Part shown: positions 28,345 to 36,465 of the stretch, piece after piece
Layout: each line of letters starts with the position of its first letter
How positions within the stretch are numbered: position 1 is the first letter of the stretch
From: Aliiroseovarius pelagivivens
Lineage (GTDB): Bacteria > Pseudomonadota > Alphaproteobacteria > Rhodobacterales > Rhodobacteraceae
Assembly: GCF_900302485.1 (NCBI RefSeq)
Contig: NZ_OMOI01000002.1
Coordinates: 755,405-819,404, forward strand
Direction of reading: 5' to 3'
Length of the DNA stretch: 64,000 nt
Position numbers and translations under genes: made by a program
Notes under the pieces: model-generated
What the model was told of the DNA's origin: nothing
Databases searched by the model: none
Seen by the model: the letters and a program-made list of their open reading frames with translations, nothing else

Positions 28345-29121
28345 TTATTGCTCCTTCGAACCCAACGGATCCGCACACAGATAGCTTTGCCCATCCGGCA
28401 GCCTGCATAAGTTCTCGTAAAACTCGATATCAAGCGTGCCATAGCGCGGGATCAGGTGCTCGGTGTCCTGACGATCCAAATAGCCACTGCAGGCTTCGAT
28501 GTAATAGCGGTCTTGGCGCGCGTCCGACGCATACCACTGATAAAACGCATAGGACACGGCCAGCCCTTCGTCTTGGGTGGTCCGCAGGGTGTCTTCGAAG
28601 GTGGCGGCGATGTCGGTGTGAGAGGCCCAGTGGGACAGCGCGTTCCATGCGGCGTCCTGGCCCTGTTCTTTCATGTGCCATGCGATCAGCAGGGATACGG
28701 CGCTTGCGTCCGCCTCAAGCGCGAAAGTGGCCCGAGCATATTCTTTCATGGAAAGGCTGTTGGTCGGGCACATGGCATGGGTGAACTGCCAAAGGTGGCG
28801 TAGTTCGTGCAGCAGGATGCCGATTTTCAGGTCGTGGGGAACGGCTTGGTTGATGACGATTTTGTTCTGCTCGACGTCCAGATAGCCAAGCGCGTTGTTC
28901 ATCTGATCTGAAAAGCACAGTTCAGTCCTTTCGGATTGGATGGCGTCCTGAAGGAAGGGAAAGCTGTCAGCGATCGAGCGCACGTCGTCCAGCAACTTGG
29001 ACAGGTTTTGCTGATCGCCAGCTTCCGGGGCCGAAAGGTGCAGATCAATGCAGGTCTCTTCCGCAGATGCGGTTTCTGATACGAGCAGATAGGCCAGAGT
29101 AAAAATCGCAAGACGCAGCAT
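28345..29121 (-). CDS. Putative exported zinc metallopeptidase, DUF6782-like
   Basis: A 258-residue protein with a signal peptide (MLRLAIFTLAYLLVSETASAEE) and an HExxH zinc motif (LLHELRHLWQF, about residue 104), followed after 29 residues by ALEADASAV, whose glutamate is a candidate third ligand. Cysteines at the ends of the mature protein suggest disulphides. The C-terminal AQDRYYIEACSGYLDRQDTEHLIPRYG/CRLPDGQ pattern is typical of DUF6782. It is the last gene downstream of the saccharopine operon but may have its own promoter. The substrate is unknown. Confidence 0.72.
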   Translation of the reverse strand: MLRLAIFTLAYLLVSETASAEETCIDLHLSAPEAGDQQNLSKLLDDVRSIADSFPFLQDAIQSERTELCFSDQMNNALGYLDVEQNKIVINQAVPHDLKIGILLHELRHLWQFTHAMCPTNSLSMKEYARATFALEADASAVSLLIAWHMKEQGQDAAWNALSHWASHTDIAATFEDTLRTTQDEGLAVSYAFYQWYASDARQDRYYIEACSGYLDRQDTEHLIPRYGTLDIEFYENLCRLPDGQSYLCADPLGSKEQ

Positions 29122-29204
29122 GGTCGGAATGTTGTCCGCTATCTGCGAAGATGTCCAGTGTTGCGCGCATGCGTGTCAGATCGGTCGAGGGTCTGTTGGC
29201 GGGG

Positions 29205-29792
29205 CTACCCCTCGCGCGTTTCGTTCAACTCCATATGGCCGCCTGACTTGCTGAAGACGCGGCGGAGGATGGGTTCGAAGAACTCCAAAGGCTTCGTTGG
29301 ATAATCCGGGTCGAACGAGTTCTGATCGTACTCGTGGCAGAACGTCACGCAGGCGTCGTAGTGCGGGCTGTCTTTGTATTTCTCGCGGGCGTGGCGGTCT
29401 CCGCCAAGGTGGTGGTTGTAGTAGTAGCCTTGGAAAACGCAGTGGTGTTTCAGGATCCAGTGGGTGCGTTCGCTGACATAGGGTTTCACGATGGCCGCGG
29501 CCAATTCGCCGTGGTTGAAAGGCGACAGCGTGTCGCCCAGATCGTGCAGAAGGGCGGCGATGACAAGGTCTTCCGGCTCGCTTGCTGCATGGGCCCGCGT
29601 GGCAGATTGCAGCGAGTGCTGATAGCGGTTGATCGGATAGGGGGTGTCTTCCTCGTCCAGCTCTTTCAGAGCGACGAGCAACCGGTCGGCGACGGCGTTT
29701 GCATAGGCCTCGTCATACTCCATGACGGCAAGGAAATCTTCCTTGGTGGCGGTCTCGAAACTTGTCCACTTCGGCTTTGGTTTGTCCAGCAT
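29205..29792 (-). CDS. HD-domain protein, possibly a diiron oxygenase
   Basis: A 195-residue HD-fold protein. Visible metal-ligand candidates are His59 (RYQHSLQ), His83-Asp84 (LLHDLGD), His94 (FNHGE), His117 (KHHCVFQGYYY) and Asp156 (CHEYDQNSF). This H-HD-H-H-D set is the one seen in PhnZ/myo-inositol oxygenase-type mixed-valent diiron oxygenases, and the tyrosine-rich KHH...GYYY segment also resembles them. A simple HD phosphohydrolase remains possible. It lies 68 bases downstream of the saccharopine reductase-like gene in the same direction, suggesting a role in lysine breakdown or a side reaction. Confidence 0.7.
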   Translation of the reverse strand: MLDKPKPKWTSFETATKEDFLAVMEYDEAYANAVADRLLVALKELDEEDTPYPINRYQHSLQSATRAHAASEPEDLVIAALLHDLGDTLSPFNHGELAAAIVKPYVSERTHWILKHHCVFQGYYYNHHLGGDRHAREKYKDSPHYDACVTFCHEYDQNSFDPDYPTKPLEFFEPILRRVFSKSGGHMELNETREG

Positions 29793-29860
29793 GGCGGCCT
29801 CCCTTTTGGGTCAGCCTAGCACGGCTTATCCGCCATGCTGGTCATTTTGCGACGTCGCGA

Positions 29861-31003
29861 TCAGGCGGTGTGATCGACCACGGCGACGTGTTGGGCCAGC
29901 TCGTTTACATGGCCCATCCATGTGTCGATCAGCGCAGGATCGGCGGTGGCGGCGGTGACGCCTGCGGGCGCTTTGCCGTCCAGAACCATGTCGATCGCCA
30001 GCGACACCGGGGTCGAGACCAGACGCGCCATTGCGGTGCCTCGTCCGTCGCCCCACGCGTCCATCACATAGGTTTTGTGATAGGCATCCGCGCCGTCTTT
30101 TTCGGCCTTCAGCGCCACGCACATGATGACGCGGTCGGGTTCGCCGTCGTCATACGAGTTTTCGTCCCAGAACTGGTCGGACATTTCCTTCAGGCGGGCG
30201 TCTCCTGTTTCGCCTTCCAGCGTTTCAACCTCGGCAAATACGTCTTTCCACGCATCCGCCCAGCCGTTCAGACGCAGGGTGCCGCGCACGAACAGGTCGA
30301 CGTCCCATGCGGGGTCGAACTTGTAATCCTCCATGAAGGGGAGCGAGTCGCGGTTGGGGTAGACTTCGAAGCTTTCGGTCTGTTGCAGCGGCGCGTCATA
30401 GCTGCTGATCGCATCCCAGGGGCGGGCCACGTCGAAAGGCGCACCGTCTTTGATGGATTTCGAAGGCGAACGCAGCGCTTTCAACACACCCAGCGGCGAC
30501 CAGCTGAACTTATAACGGAACGGGTTCGCGATTTTCGGAACGCCGCCGCAATAGGAAATGAAGCTCAGCTTGTTGCTTGCGTCATAGGCGTCCGACGCGC
30601 GGTAGTCCGCGACCAGCCAATGCGCCATCAGATGGTCGATGCCGGGGTCCAGCCCGATTTCGTTCACGCAGGCCAGCCCAGCCTCTTTAAAGGCGCCATC
30701 CAGCGCTTTCATTTCGGGGGCGATATAGCTGGAGGATACGAAATGCGCACCATTCTCAAGGCACAGCTTGGCGACGGGGACGTGCAAGTCCCCGGGCAGC
30801 ATCGACACGGCGATGTCGCCGGGCTTCAGCGCGTCGGCCAGAGCTTCGAGCGAGAAGGCGCGGATGTCTTTGGTCAGGTCGCCGACGGCTTCTTCGGCCT
30901 TCTTGACGGTCCGGTTCCAGACCGTGACCTTGCGCCCGTTTTCGATCAGACGACGCAGGCCGGGGATGGCCGACAGGCCGGTGCCACACCAGTGGATTGT
31001 CAT
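29861..31003 (-). CDS. Saccharopine dehydrogenase family (glutamate-forming type)
   Basis: A 380-residue protein that starts directly with a compressed Rossmann motif (MTIHWCGTGLSAIPGLRRLI), then VTVWNRTVKKAEEA, the SSYIAPEMKALD loop and NEIGLDPGIDHLMAHWLV, which are hallmarks of the enzyme oxidising saccharopine to alpha-aminoadipate semialdehyde and glutamate. The C-terminal part (SYCGGVPKIANPFRYKFSWSPLGVL) is also typical. It works in sequence with the lysine-forming enzyme encoded upstream. The SemiSWEET gene ends 13 bases before its start, so this is one transcription unit. Confidence 0.9.
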   Translation of the reverse strand: MTIHWCGTGLSAIPGLRRLIENGRKVTVWNRTVKKAEEAVGDLTKDIRAFSLEALADALKPGDIAVSMLPGDLHVPVAKLCLENGAHFVSSSYIAPEMKALDGAFKEAGLACVNEIGLDPGIDHLMAHWLVADYRASDAYDASNKLSFISYCGGVPKIANPFRYKFSWSPLGVLKALRSPSKSIKDGAPFDVARPWDAISSYDAPLQQTESFEVYPNRDSLPFMEDYKFDPAWDVDLFVRGTLRLNGWADAWKDVFAEVETLEGETGDARLKEMSDQFWDENSYDDGEPDRVIMCVALKAEKDGADAYHKTYVMDAWGDGRGTAMARLVSTPVSLAIDMVLDGKAPAGVTAATADPALIDTWMGHVNELAQHVAVVDHTA

Positions 31004-31016
31004 AACAAGGCTCCTT

Positions 31017-31265
31017 TCAGCCGAATTTCAGTTTCGCGATGATGATGGAGCCCACCAGAACAATCGCGATTGCGTTGGCGACAACCATGGGCCACGCGGC
31101 CAGCATGATGCCGTAGATAAGCCAGAGCGTGACCGACAGCAGCACCAGAAGGTTGGTCGACAGCGACAGGTCTTTGGTCTGTCGCGTGCGCCAAGTGCGG
31201 ATGGTTTGGGGCATCCAGCAGATCGTGCTGATGATCCCGGCCAGTGTGCCGATCAGGGTCTCCAT
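31017..31265 (-). CDS. SemiSWEET/PQ-loop small transporter
   Basis: An 82-residue membrane protein with three helices and the SemiSWEET/PQ-loop pattern: GTLAGIISTICWMPQTIRTWRTRQTKDLS, where the PQ motif sits at the end of helix 1, then LLVLLSVTLWLIYGIMLAAWPMVVANAIAI. Single three-helix units dimerise into a sugar transporter in characterised SemiSWEETs, and PQ-loop relatives move amino acids. Its start overlaps the stop of the lysine-forming dehydrogenase by one base (TGATG). Location between two saccharopine dehydrogenases suggests an amino-acid-related substrate, which is inference. Confidence 0.85.
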   Translation of the reverse strand: METLIGTLAGIISTICWMPQTIRTWRTRQTKDLSLSTNLLVLLSVTLWLIYGIMLAAWPMVVANAIAIVLVGSIIIAKLKFG

Positions 31266-32320
31266 CAGATGTCCTTCATATGGGTGCGGAAGGTGTCCTC
31301 GGCCCGACCCCAGACGCCCGATGTCAGGTCAGTCAAGGTTATGAGCGAGGCCAGAAGCTGCCCCGCATAGTCGATCGAGCTTTCCAGGGGCAGCATCGAG
31401 GGCAGGTTGTCGATCGCCATGACGTCCATCACCGGATCCTCAGCCACGCGCAAGGCAGGCGTGTTCCAACTGGTCGCTTTGTTATAGACGGGCACCGGAT
31501 TGTAGTCGCTGTCGGGGTCGCAGGCCACGTCGCCAATGGCGGTGAGTTTGCGGTCGGCGGTTAGTGCGTCCTTCGGGACGAACACCGGGGTTTGCGGTCC
31601 GGCCAGAATGCAGTTGATGAACAGGTCATGGTCCAGAATTTCGGGGAAGGGGCCACCGCTGGCGGTCTCGGCCATGTCCCATTTGGTGACGGTGACGCCC
31701 ATCGCTTCCATCAGGTCAGACGCGCCAGTACCGACACGGCCAAGGGCGCCGATCACGATGGCGTTCGGGCGGGCGGCGCCGGTGGCGTCCAGCTCGGCAC
31801 GCAGTTCGCCCATCATGGCGTCTTTGTTCTTGTAGGCGCCAACCGGGCCACACAGCTTGCCATGCTGTTGGGCAGCCCAAGCTTTCAGCGTGACAGCGGC
31901 CCCCGCGAACCCAGCCCAATAACCAAACGCGGCCACACGACGGCCGGTTTCATCCACCAGATATTCAAGGTCGTAAAGCGTCCCGCCGCCCGCCTTGAAG
32001 CGCTCCAACAGCGCGCGGCCCGAGTGCTGGCCCTTGAAGGCGTGGCCGAACATGATGTGGCGATGGGGCAGGGGGGTGCCGTCCTCGGGCAACTCTTTCA
32101 GGCCGAAGATGATCGCGTCCAGCGGCGCGTCGGGCCAGCTGTTTTCAGCCGCGATCTCGCACCCGGCATCCTTGTAGCCCTCAATGCTGATGGCGCGGAC
32201 GCTGCTTTCCTCGACCGTCACACGGATGCCAGCCTTGATCAGTTCAGCAGCCCCTTCCGGCGTCAAACCGACGCGATCTTCGTTTTCACGTTGTTCTGCA
32301 CGGACCCAAAGATGTGTCAT
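31265..32320 (-). CDS. Saccharopine dehydrogenase (lysine-forming type)
   Basis: A 351-residue protein of the AlaDH/PNT-like fold: RAEQRENEDRVGLTPEGAAELI at the N-terminus, IFGLKELP with Lys75 and HIMFGHAFKGQ with His93 (equivalent to the catalytic lysine and histidine of yeast Lys1), and IGALGRVGTGASDLMEAMGV in the NAD-binding domain. In bacteria with the saccharopine route it condenses lysine and 2-oxoglutarate with NAD(P)H. It is the second gene of the minus-strand operon, 11 bases after the histidine phosphatase gene. The window also contains dapB, so lysine synthesis and degradation run separately. Confidence 0.92.
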   Translation of the reverse strand: MTHLWVRAEQRENEDRVGLTPEGAAELIKAGIRVTVEESSVRAISIEGYKDAGCEIAAENSWPDAPLDAIIFGLKELPEDGTPLPHRHIMFGHAFKGQHSGRALLERFKAGGGTLYDLEYLVDETGRRVAAFGYWAGFAGAAVTLKAWAAQQHGKLCGPVGAYKNKDAMMGELRAELDATGAARPNAIVIGALGRVGTGASDLMEAMGVTVTKWDMAETASGGPFPEILDHDLFINCILAGPQTPVFVPKDALTADRKLTAIGDVACDPDSDYNPVPVYNKATSWNTPALRVAEDPVMDVMAIDNLPSMLPLESSIDYAGQLLASLITLTDLTSGVWGRAEDTFRTHMKDI

Positions 32321-32331
32321 CCGTTATCCCC

Positions 32332-32982
32332 CTAGAAATGTGTTTGCGCGTGGTGGCGATCTTTGTGTTCCAGATGCGGAACCGCGTTGTATTGAGTCAG
32401 CGTCAGCCCCGCTGGCATCAGCCGCATCCGGTGGATCGAGCTGTTCATGATCGGCAGAATGGTGCGGGTGAACGGGCCAAGGTCCAGCCCCATCACCACC
32501 CGCGTGGCCATGCCGATAAACCCGCCCGATGTGAAGATGATCGCGTCTTCGCCGCCTTCGGCAATCTCGTGAATCACCTCGGACACGCGGGTCTGGAAGT
32601 CGTGGAAGGTTTCGGGCGCCCCATCGATTTTGCCTTCTTGCCACGCGGCAAAGGTCAGCGGCAGGTGGTCGATGAAGTCTCCGTGCCCGGTCGGATGCGG
32701 AATGCCGAATTGGGCGTGCATCCGTTCGGACAGATCGAAATAGCGGACCTCATCCAGACGGGCATCGGCAGTGAAGTCCTCGGTGCCCCATTCCTGTGCG
32801 GTTTGCTGGTGGCGCGTCAGAGTCCCGGTGTAATGGCGGGCATATCGCTGGCCGGTGTCGCGCATATGTTCGCCCAACCAACGCGCCTGTTGACGCCCCA
32901 GATCGGACAGCCGGTCATAGCCCGCCTCGTCCGTGGCGGTGTTATTCGCTTGTCCGTGTCGGATCAGGGTGATGGTGGTCAT
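32332..32982 (-). CDS. Histidine phosphatase superfamily protein
   Basis: A 216-residue protein of the phosphoglycerate-mutase-like fold, with the catalytic LIRHGQANN at residues 6-14, YTGTLTRHQQTAQEW, the acid/base glutamate region (DEVRYFD) and a second histidine in a degenerate position (IFTSGGFIGMAT replaces the usual VsHGg). Loss of that histidine makes ordinary phosphatase activity doubtful. ATG at 32982 (MTTITLIRHG) was chosen. It heads the saccharopine operon, 11 bases before the next gene, and is divergent from fdhF. Confidence 0.85.
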   Translation of the reverse strand: MTTITLIRHGQANNTATDEAGYDRLSDLGRQQARWLGEHMRDTGQRYARHYTGTLTRHQQTAQEWGTEDFTADARLDEVRYFDLSERMHAQFGIPHPTGHGDFIDHLPLTFAAWQEGKIDGAPETFHDFQTRVSEVIHEIAEGGEDAIIFTSGGFIGMATRVVMGLDLGPFTRTILPIMNSSIHRMRLMPAGLTLTQYNAVPHLEHKDRHHAQTHF

Positions 32983-33128
32983 TGGCGACTCCTTTCCGCC
33001 CATTGCTAGAGAATTGGATCCAATTCGAAAAGGGGGGCTGGCGCAAAAACGATGCCTTGCGTCGGGAATGGCGAACTGACGACGCGACGAGCATGGTTTA
33101 TACTGAGAGTCGGAATACGGAGGTACGG

Positions 33129-35879
33129 ATGAGCGACGGTATCAAATTCACCCTTGATGGGCGCGAAGTTGTTGCGCGTGATGGCGAAAGCATCTGGGAT
33201 GTGGCCAAGCGTGAAGGCACGCTTATCCCGCACCTGTGCCACAAGGATGTGCCCAACCTGCGTGCCGACGGTAACTGCCGCGCCTGTGTGGTCGAGATCG
33301 AAGGCGAGCGTACGCTGGCCGCGTCCTGCATCCGGGAACCGGCCGATGGCATGGTGGTCACCACCGACAACGCCCGCGCCAAATCCGCCCGTAAGATGGT
33401 GATCGAACTTCTGGTCGCCGACCAGCCGGAAGAACGCCACGATGCAGCGGCGCATTTCTGGGATATGGTTGACCTGAACGGGGTCGAGCAAAGCCGCTTC
33501 CCGAAGATGGCCGAAGGTCGCGTGCCGCTTCTGGATGACAGCCACGTCGCGATGAGTGTCAATCTGGATGCCTGTATTTCGTGTAACCTCTGCGTGCGTG
33601 CTTGCCGTGAAGTGCAGGTGAATGACGTAATCGGCATGGCTGGCCGCGGTCACGATGCCCTTCCGACCTTTGATATCGCGGACCCGATGGGTGCCTCGAC
33701 CTGTGTGGCCTGTGGTGAATGCGTTCAGGCCTGCCCGACGGGTGCGCTGATGCCTGCCAAGGTGCAGGATACTTCGGATTTCGACAAAGAGGTCGAAAGC
33801 ATTTGCCCCTTCTGTGGTGTTGGCTGTCAGGTCAGCCTGAAAGTGAAAGGCGACAAGGTCGTCTATGCCGAGGGCATCAATGGCCCCGCAAACGAAGGCC
33901 GTCTGTGTGTGAAGGGTCGCTTTGGCTTTGACTACATCAACCACGCGCATCGCCTGACCAAGCCGCTGATCCGTAAGGAAGGCGCTGAAAAAGGCATGAA
34001 CGTCGACCCGGCCAACCCGCTGACCCATTTCCGCGAAGCGACCTGGGACGAAGCGCTGGACGTCGCCGCCAAAGGCCTGATGAAGCTGCGTGATGAACAT
34101 GGCGGCGAGGCTGTTGCCGGTTTCGGCTCGGCCAAATGCACCAACGAAGAAGCGTATCTGTTCCAGAAGTTCATCCGTCAGGGCTTTACCCACAACAACG
34201 TCGACCACTGCACCCGTCTGTGCCATGCCTCGTCGGTGTCGGCGCTGCTGGAAAACGTCGGTTCAGGCGCTGTAACGGCGACCTTCAATGAAATCGAAAA
34301 CGCGGATGTGGCGATCGTTATCGGCTCGAACCCGATCGAGAACCATCCCGTTGCCGCGACCTATTTCAAGCAGTTCACCCAGCGCGGTGGCAAGCTGATC
34401 GTGATGGATCCGCGCGGCGTGGGCATGGGCCGTTTCGCGACCCACCGCCTGCAGTTCAAGCCCGGTGCGGACGTGTCGATGCTGAACGCGATCATGCATG
34501 TGATCGCCGAGGAAGGCCTGCAAGACGATGCCTATATCGCCGAGCACACCGAGAATTGGGAGGCGATGCGCGAGCATCTGAAAGCCTTCACGCCGGAAGC
34601 CATGGCCCCGATCTGCGGCATCGACGCGGACGAGCTGCGCGCCGCCGCCCGCACCTTTGCCAGCGGCAAGAACGGCATGATCTTCTGGGGTATGGGCGTC
34701 AGCCAGCACGTGCACGGCACCGACAACTCGCGCTGCCTGATCGCGTTGGCGCTGATGACCGGAAATGTTGGCCGTCCGGGCACAGGATTGCACCCGCTGC
34801 GCGGTCAGAACAACGTGCAGGGCGCATCCGATGCGGGCCTGATCCCGATGTTCTATCCGGACTATAAGTCGGTGAAGGACGAGGGCGTTCAAGCGCTGTA
34901 CCGTGACGTCTGGGGGGTCGAAGATCTGAACCCGAACCCCGGTCTGACCGTGGTGGAAATCATGGACGCCGTTTACGATCGCAAGATCAAAGGCATGTAT
35001 ATTCTGGGTGAAAACCCGGCCATGTCGGACCCGGATGTGAACCACGTGCGCGAAGCGTTGCGTCGGATGGAGTTCTTGGTCAGCCAAGACATCTTCCTGA
35101 CCGAGACCGCTGGTTATGCGGATGTCGTCTTTCCGGCGGCGGCACTGGCTGAAAAGACCGGCACGACGTCAAACACCAACCGTCAGGTGCAGATGTGCCG
35201 CCCGGCCGTACCTGCCCCAGGCGAGGCGATGGAGGATTGGGAAATCACCACCGCTCTGGCCAAGCGCATGGGCATGAGCTGGACCTATGACCACCCCAGT
35301 CAGATCTATGCCGAGATGGAGCTGGTGATGCCGTCGCTGGCCAACATCACGTGGGACCGTCTGGAGAACCAGAACGCCGTGACCTATCCGTCACTGTCGC
35401 CCGTAGATCCCGGTCAAGCCGTTGTATTCGGGGATAAATTCCCGCGTGAAAACGGGCGCGCACGGTTCGCGCCGGCCTCGATCATTCCGCCGGCAGAGAC
35501 ACCGGATGACGAATACCCCATGGTCCTGACCACGGGTCGTCAGCTGGAGCACTGGCACACCGGATCGATGACCCGTCGCGCCACCGTTCTTGATGCGATC
35601 GAGCCCGAGGCGAACTGTTCGATGAACCCGAAAACCCTGCGCGAAATGGGCATTGAGCCGGGCGATATGATCCGCCTGACCACCCGTCGCGGTACCATCG
35701 ACGTGATGGCGCGTGCGGATTATGCGGTGGCCGAAAACATGGTCTTCCTGCCCTTCGCATACGTGGAAGCGGCGGCGAACCTGCTGACCAACCCGGCGCT
35801 GGATCCCTACGGCAAGATCGCCGAGATGAAGTTCTGCGCGGTGAAGGTCGAAGTGCCGACCCAGATCGCGGCAGAGTAA
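33129..35879 (+). CDS. fdhF: Formate dehydrogenase, molybdenum/tungsten catalytic subunit
   Basis: A 916-residue oxidoreductase: an N-terminal [2Fe-2S] domain with Cys37, Cys50, Cys53 and Cys67, two [4Fe-4S] ferredoxin motifs (CISCNLCVRAC, CVACGECVQAC), a further cluster motif (CPFCGVGC), then the bis-MGD domain with the metal-binding Cys365 in CTRLCHAS (cysteine, not selenocysteine). It oxidises formate to CO2. The layout resembles the alpha subunit of soluble NAD-dependent FDHs, but no beta, gamma or fdhD gene is adjacent. GGAGG lies upstream of the ATG at 33129. No Tat signal is seen, so it is cytoplasmic. Confidence 0.94.
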   Translation: MSDGIKFTLDGREVVARDGESIWDVAKREGTLIPHLCHKDVPNLRADGNCRACVVEIEGERTLAASCIREPADGMVVTTDNARAKSARKMVIELLVADQPEERHDAAAHFWDMVDLNGVEQSRFPKMAEGRVPLLDDSHVAMSVNLDACISCNLCVRACREVQVNDVIGMAGRGHDALPTFDIADPMGASTCVACGECVQACPTGALMPAKVQDTSDFDKEVESICPFCGVGCQVSLKVKGDKVVYAEGINGPANEGRLCVKGRFGFDYINHAHRLTKPLIRKEGAEKGMNVDPANPLTHFREATWDEALDVAAKGLMKLRDEHGGEAVAGFGSAKCTNEEAYLFQKFIRQGFTHNNVDHCTRLCHASSVSALLENVGSGAVTATFNEIENADVAIVIGSNPIENHPVAATYFKQFTQRGGKLIVMDPRGVGMGRFATHRLQFKPGADVSMLNAIMHVIAEEGLQDDAYIAEHTENWEAMREHLKAFTPEAMAPICGIDADELRAAARTFASGKNGMIFWGMGVSQHVHGTDNSRCLIALALMTGNVGRPGTGLHPLRGQNNVQGASDAGLIPMFYPDYKSVKDEGVQALYRDVWGVEDLNPNPGLTVVEIMDAVYDRKIKGMYILGENPAMSDPDVNHVREALRRMEFLVSQDIFLTETAGYADVVFPAAALAEKTGTTSNTNRQVQMCRPAVPAPGEAMEDWEITTALAKRMGMSWTYDHPSQIYAEMELVMPSLANITWDRLENQNAVTYPSLSPVDPGQAVVFGDKFPRENGRARFAPASIIPPAETPDDEYPMVLTTGRQLEHWHTGSMTRRATVLDAIEPEANCSMNPKTLREMGIEPGDMIRLTTRRGTIDVMARADYAVAENMVFLPFAYVEAAANLLTNPALDPYGKIAEMKFCAVKVEVPTQIAAE

Positions 35880-35912
35880 ATCCCAATAGGCACGATTAGT
35901 CGTGGCGGACTG

Positions 35913-35948
35913 ACACACGCGCATGCAAAACTGCGCGTGTGTTGGTTT
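35913..35948 (+). terminator. Hairpin terminator after fdhF
   Basis: Perfect 11-base stem ACACACGCGCA (35913-35923) and TGCGCGTGTGT (35932-35942) with an eight-base loop, followed by TGGTTTAT. The T tract is weak. Confidence 0.65.
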
Positions 35949-35967
35949 ATGGGATGAAGGCGGTTTC

Positions 35968-36465
35968 ATGTTTGGAAAGCGGAAGACAAGAACGCCGGCG
36001 GAAGAGCTGAAAGAGGGCAAGTTCCGCCGATTGTGCAATGTCTATATGCACCGCGAGACCTCGAGGGCGATTGTTGTTCCGATGCTCTATGACGGGATTT
36101 ATGTCGAAGATGAAGCGGGCATAACACTGTGTGAGACCACGCCCGAGATCTCGTTCGGAGAGATCGTGCGTGATCACTTTAAGGCCAGCAGGCGCGGCTT
36201 GATCTCGGGGCTTGGGGCGCGAAAAAAGACTGATTGGCCCGCGTTCAAAACCTCTGGTCTACGATCAGTGGCCCAATTTGAACGCGAGTATATTTGCGTC
36301 AGCGTCATGGGCGCAAATGAGGCCAACATCATCGTGCGACTGGAAAGTGATCCGGTTCAATGGGGGCTGAAGATCACGACCCACTGCAACCCGCTATCCG
36401 TCGAGGTTTTGGGAAGCGAGCTGAACAAAATCCGCAAGCATTTCCTGAAATGGGAGAAAGCTTAG
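35968..36465 (+). CDS. Hypothetical protein
   Basis: A 165-residue soluble protein I do not recognise. It is basic at the start (MFGKRKTRTPAEELKEGKFRR), with no signal peptide or membrane helix. Notable segments are YMHRETSRAIVVPMLYDGIYVEDEAG, FKASRRGLISGLGARKKTDWPAFKTSG and the C-terminal VEVLGSELNKIRKHFLKW. ATG at 35968 has GAAGG seven bases upstream. Its stop codon overlaps the glpD stop on the other strand by three bases (36463-36465 and 36462-36464), so the genes are tail to tail without any gap. Confidence 0.7.
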   Translation: MFGKRKTRTPAEELKEGKFRRLCNVYMHRETSRAIVVPMLYDGIYVEDEAGITLCETTPEISFGEIVRDHFKASRRGLISGLGARKKTDWPAFKTSGLRSVAQFEREYICVSVMGANEANIIVRLESDPVQWGLKITTHCNPLSVEVLGSELNKIRKHFLKWEKA

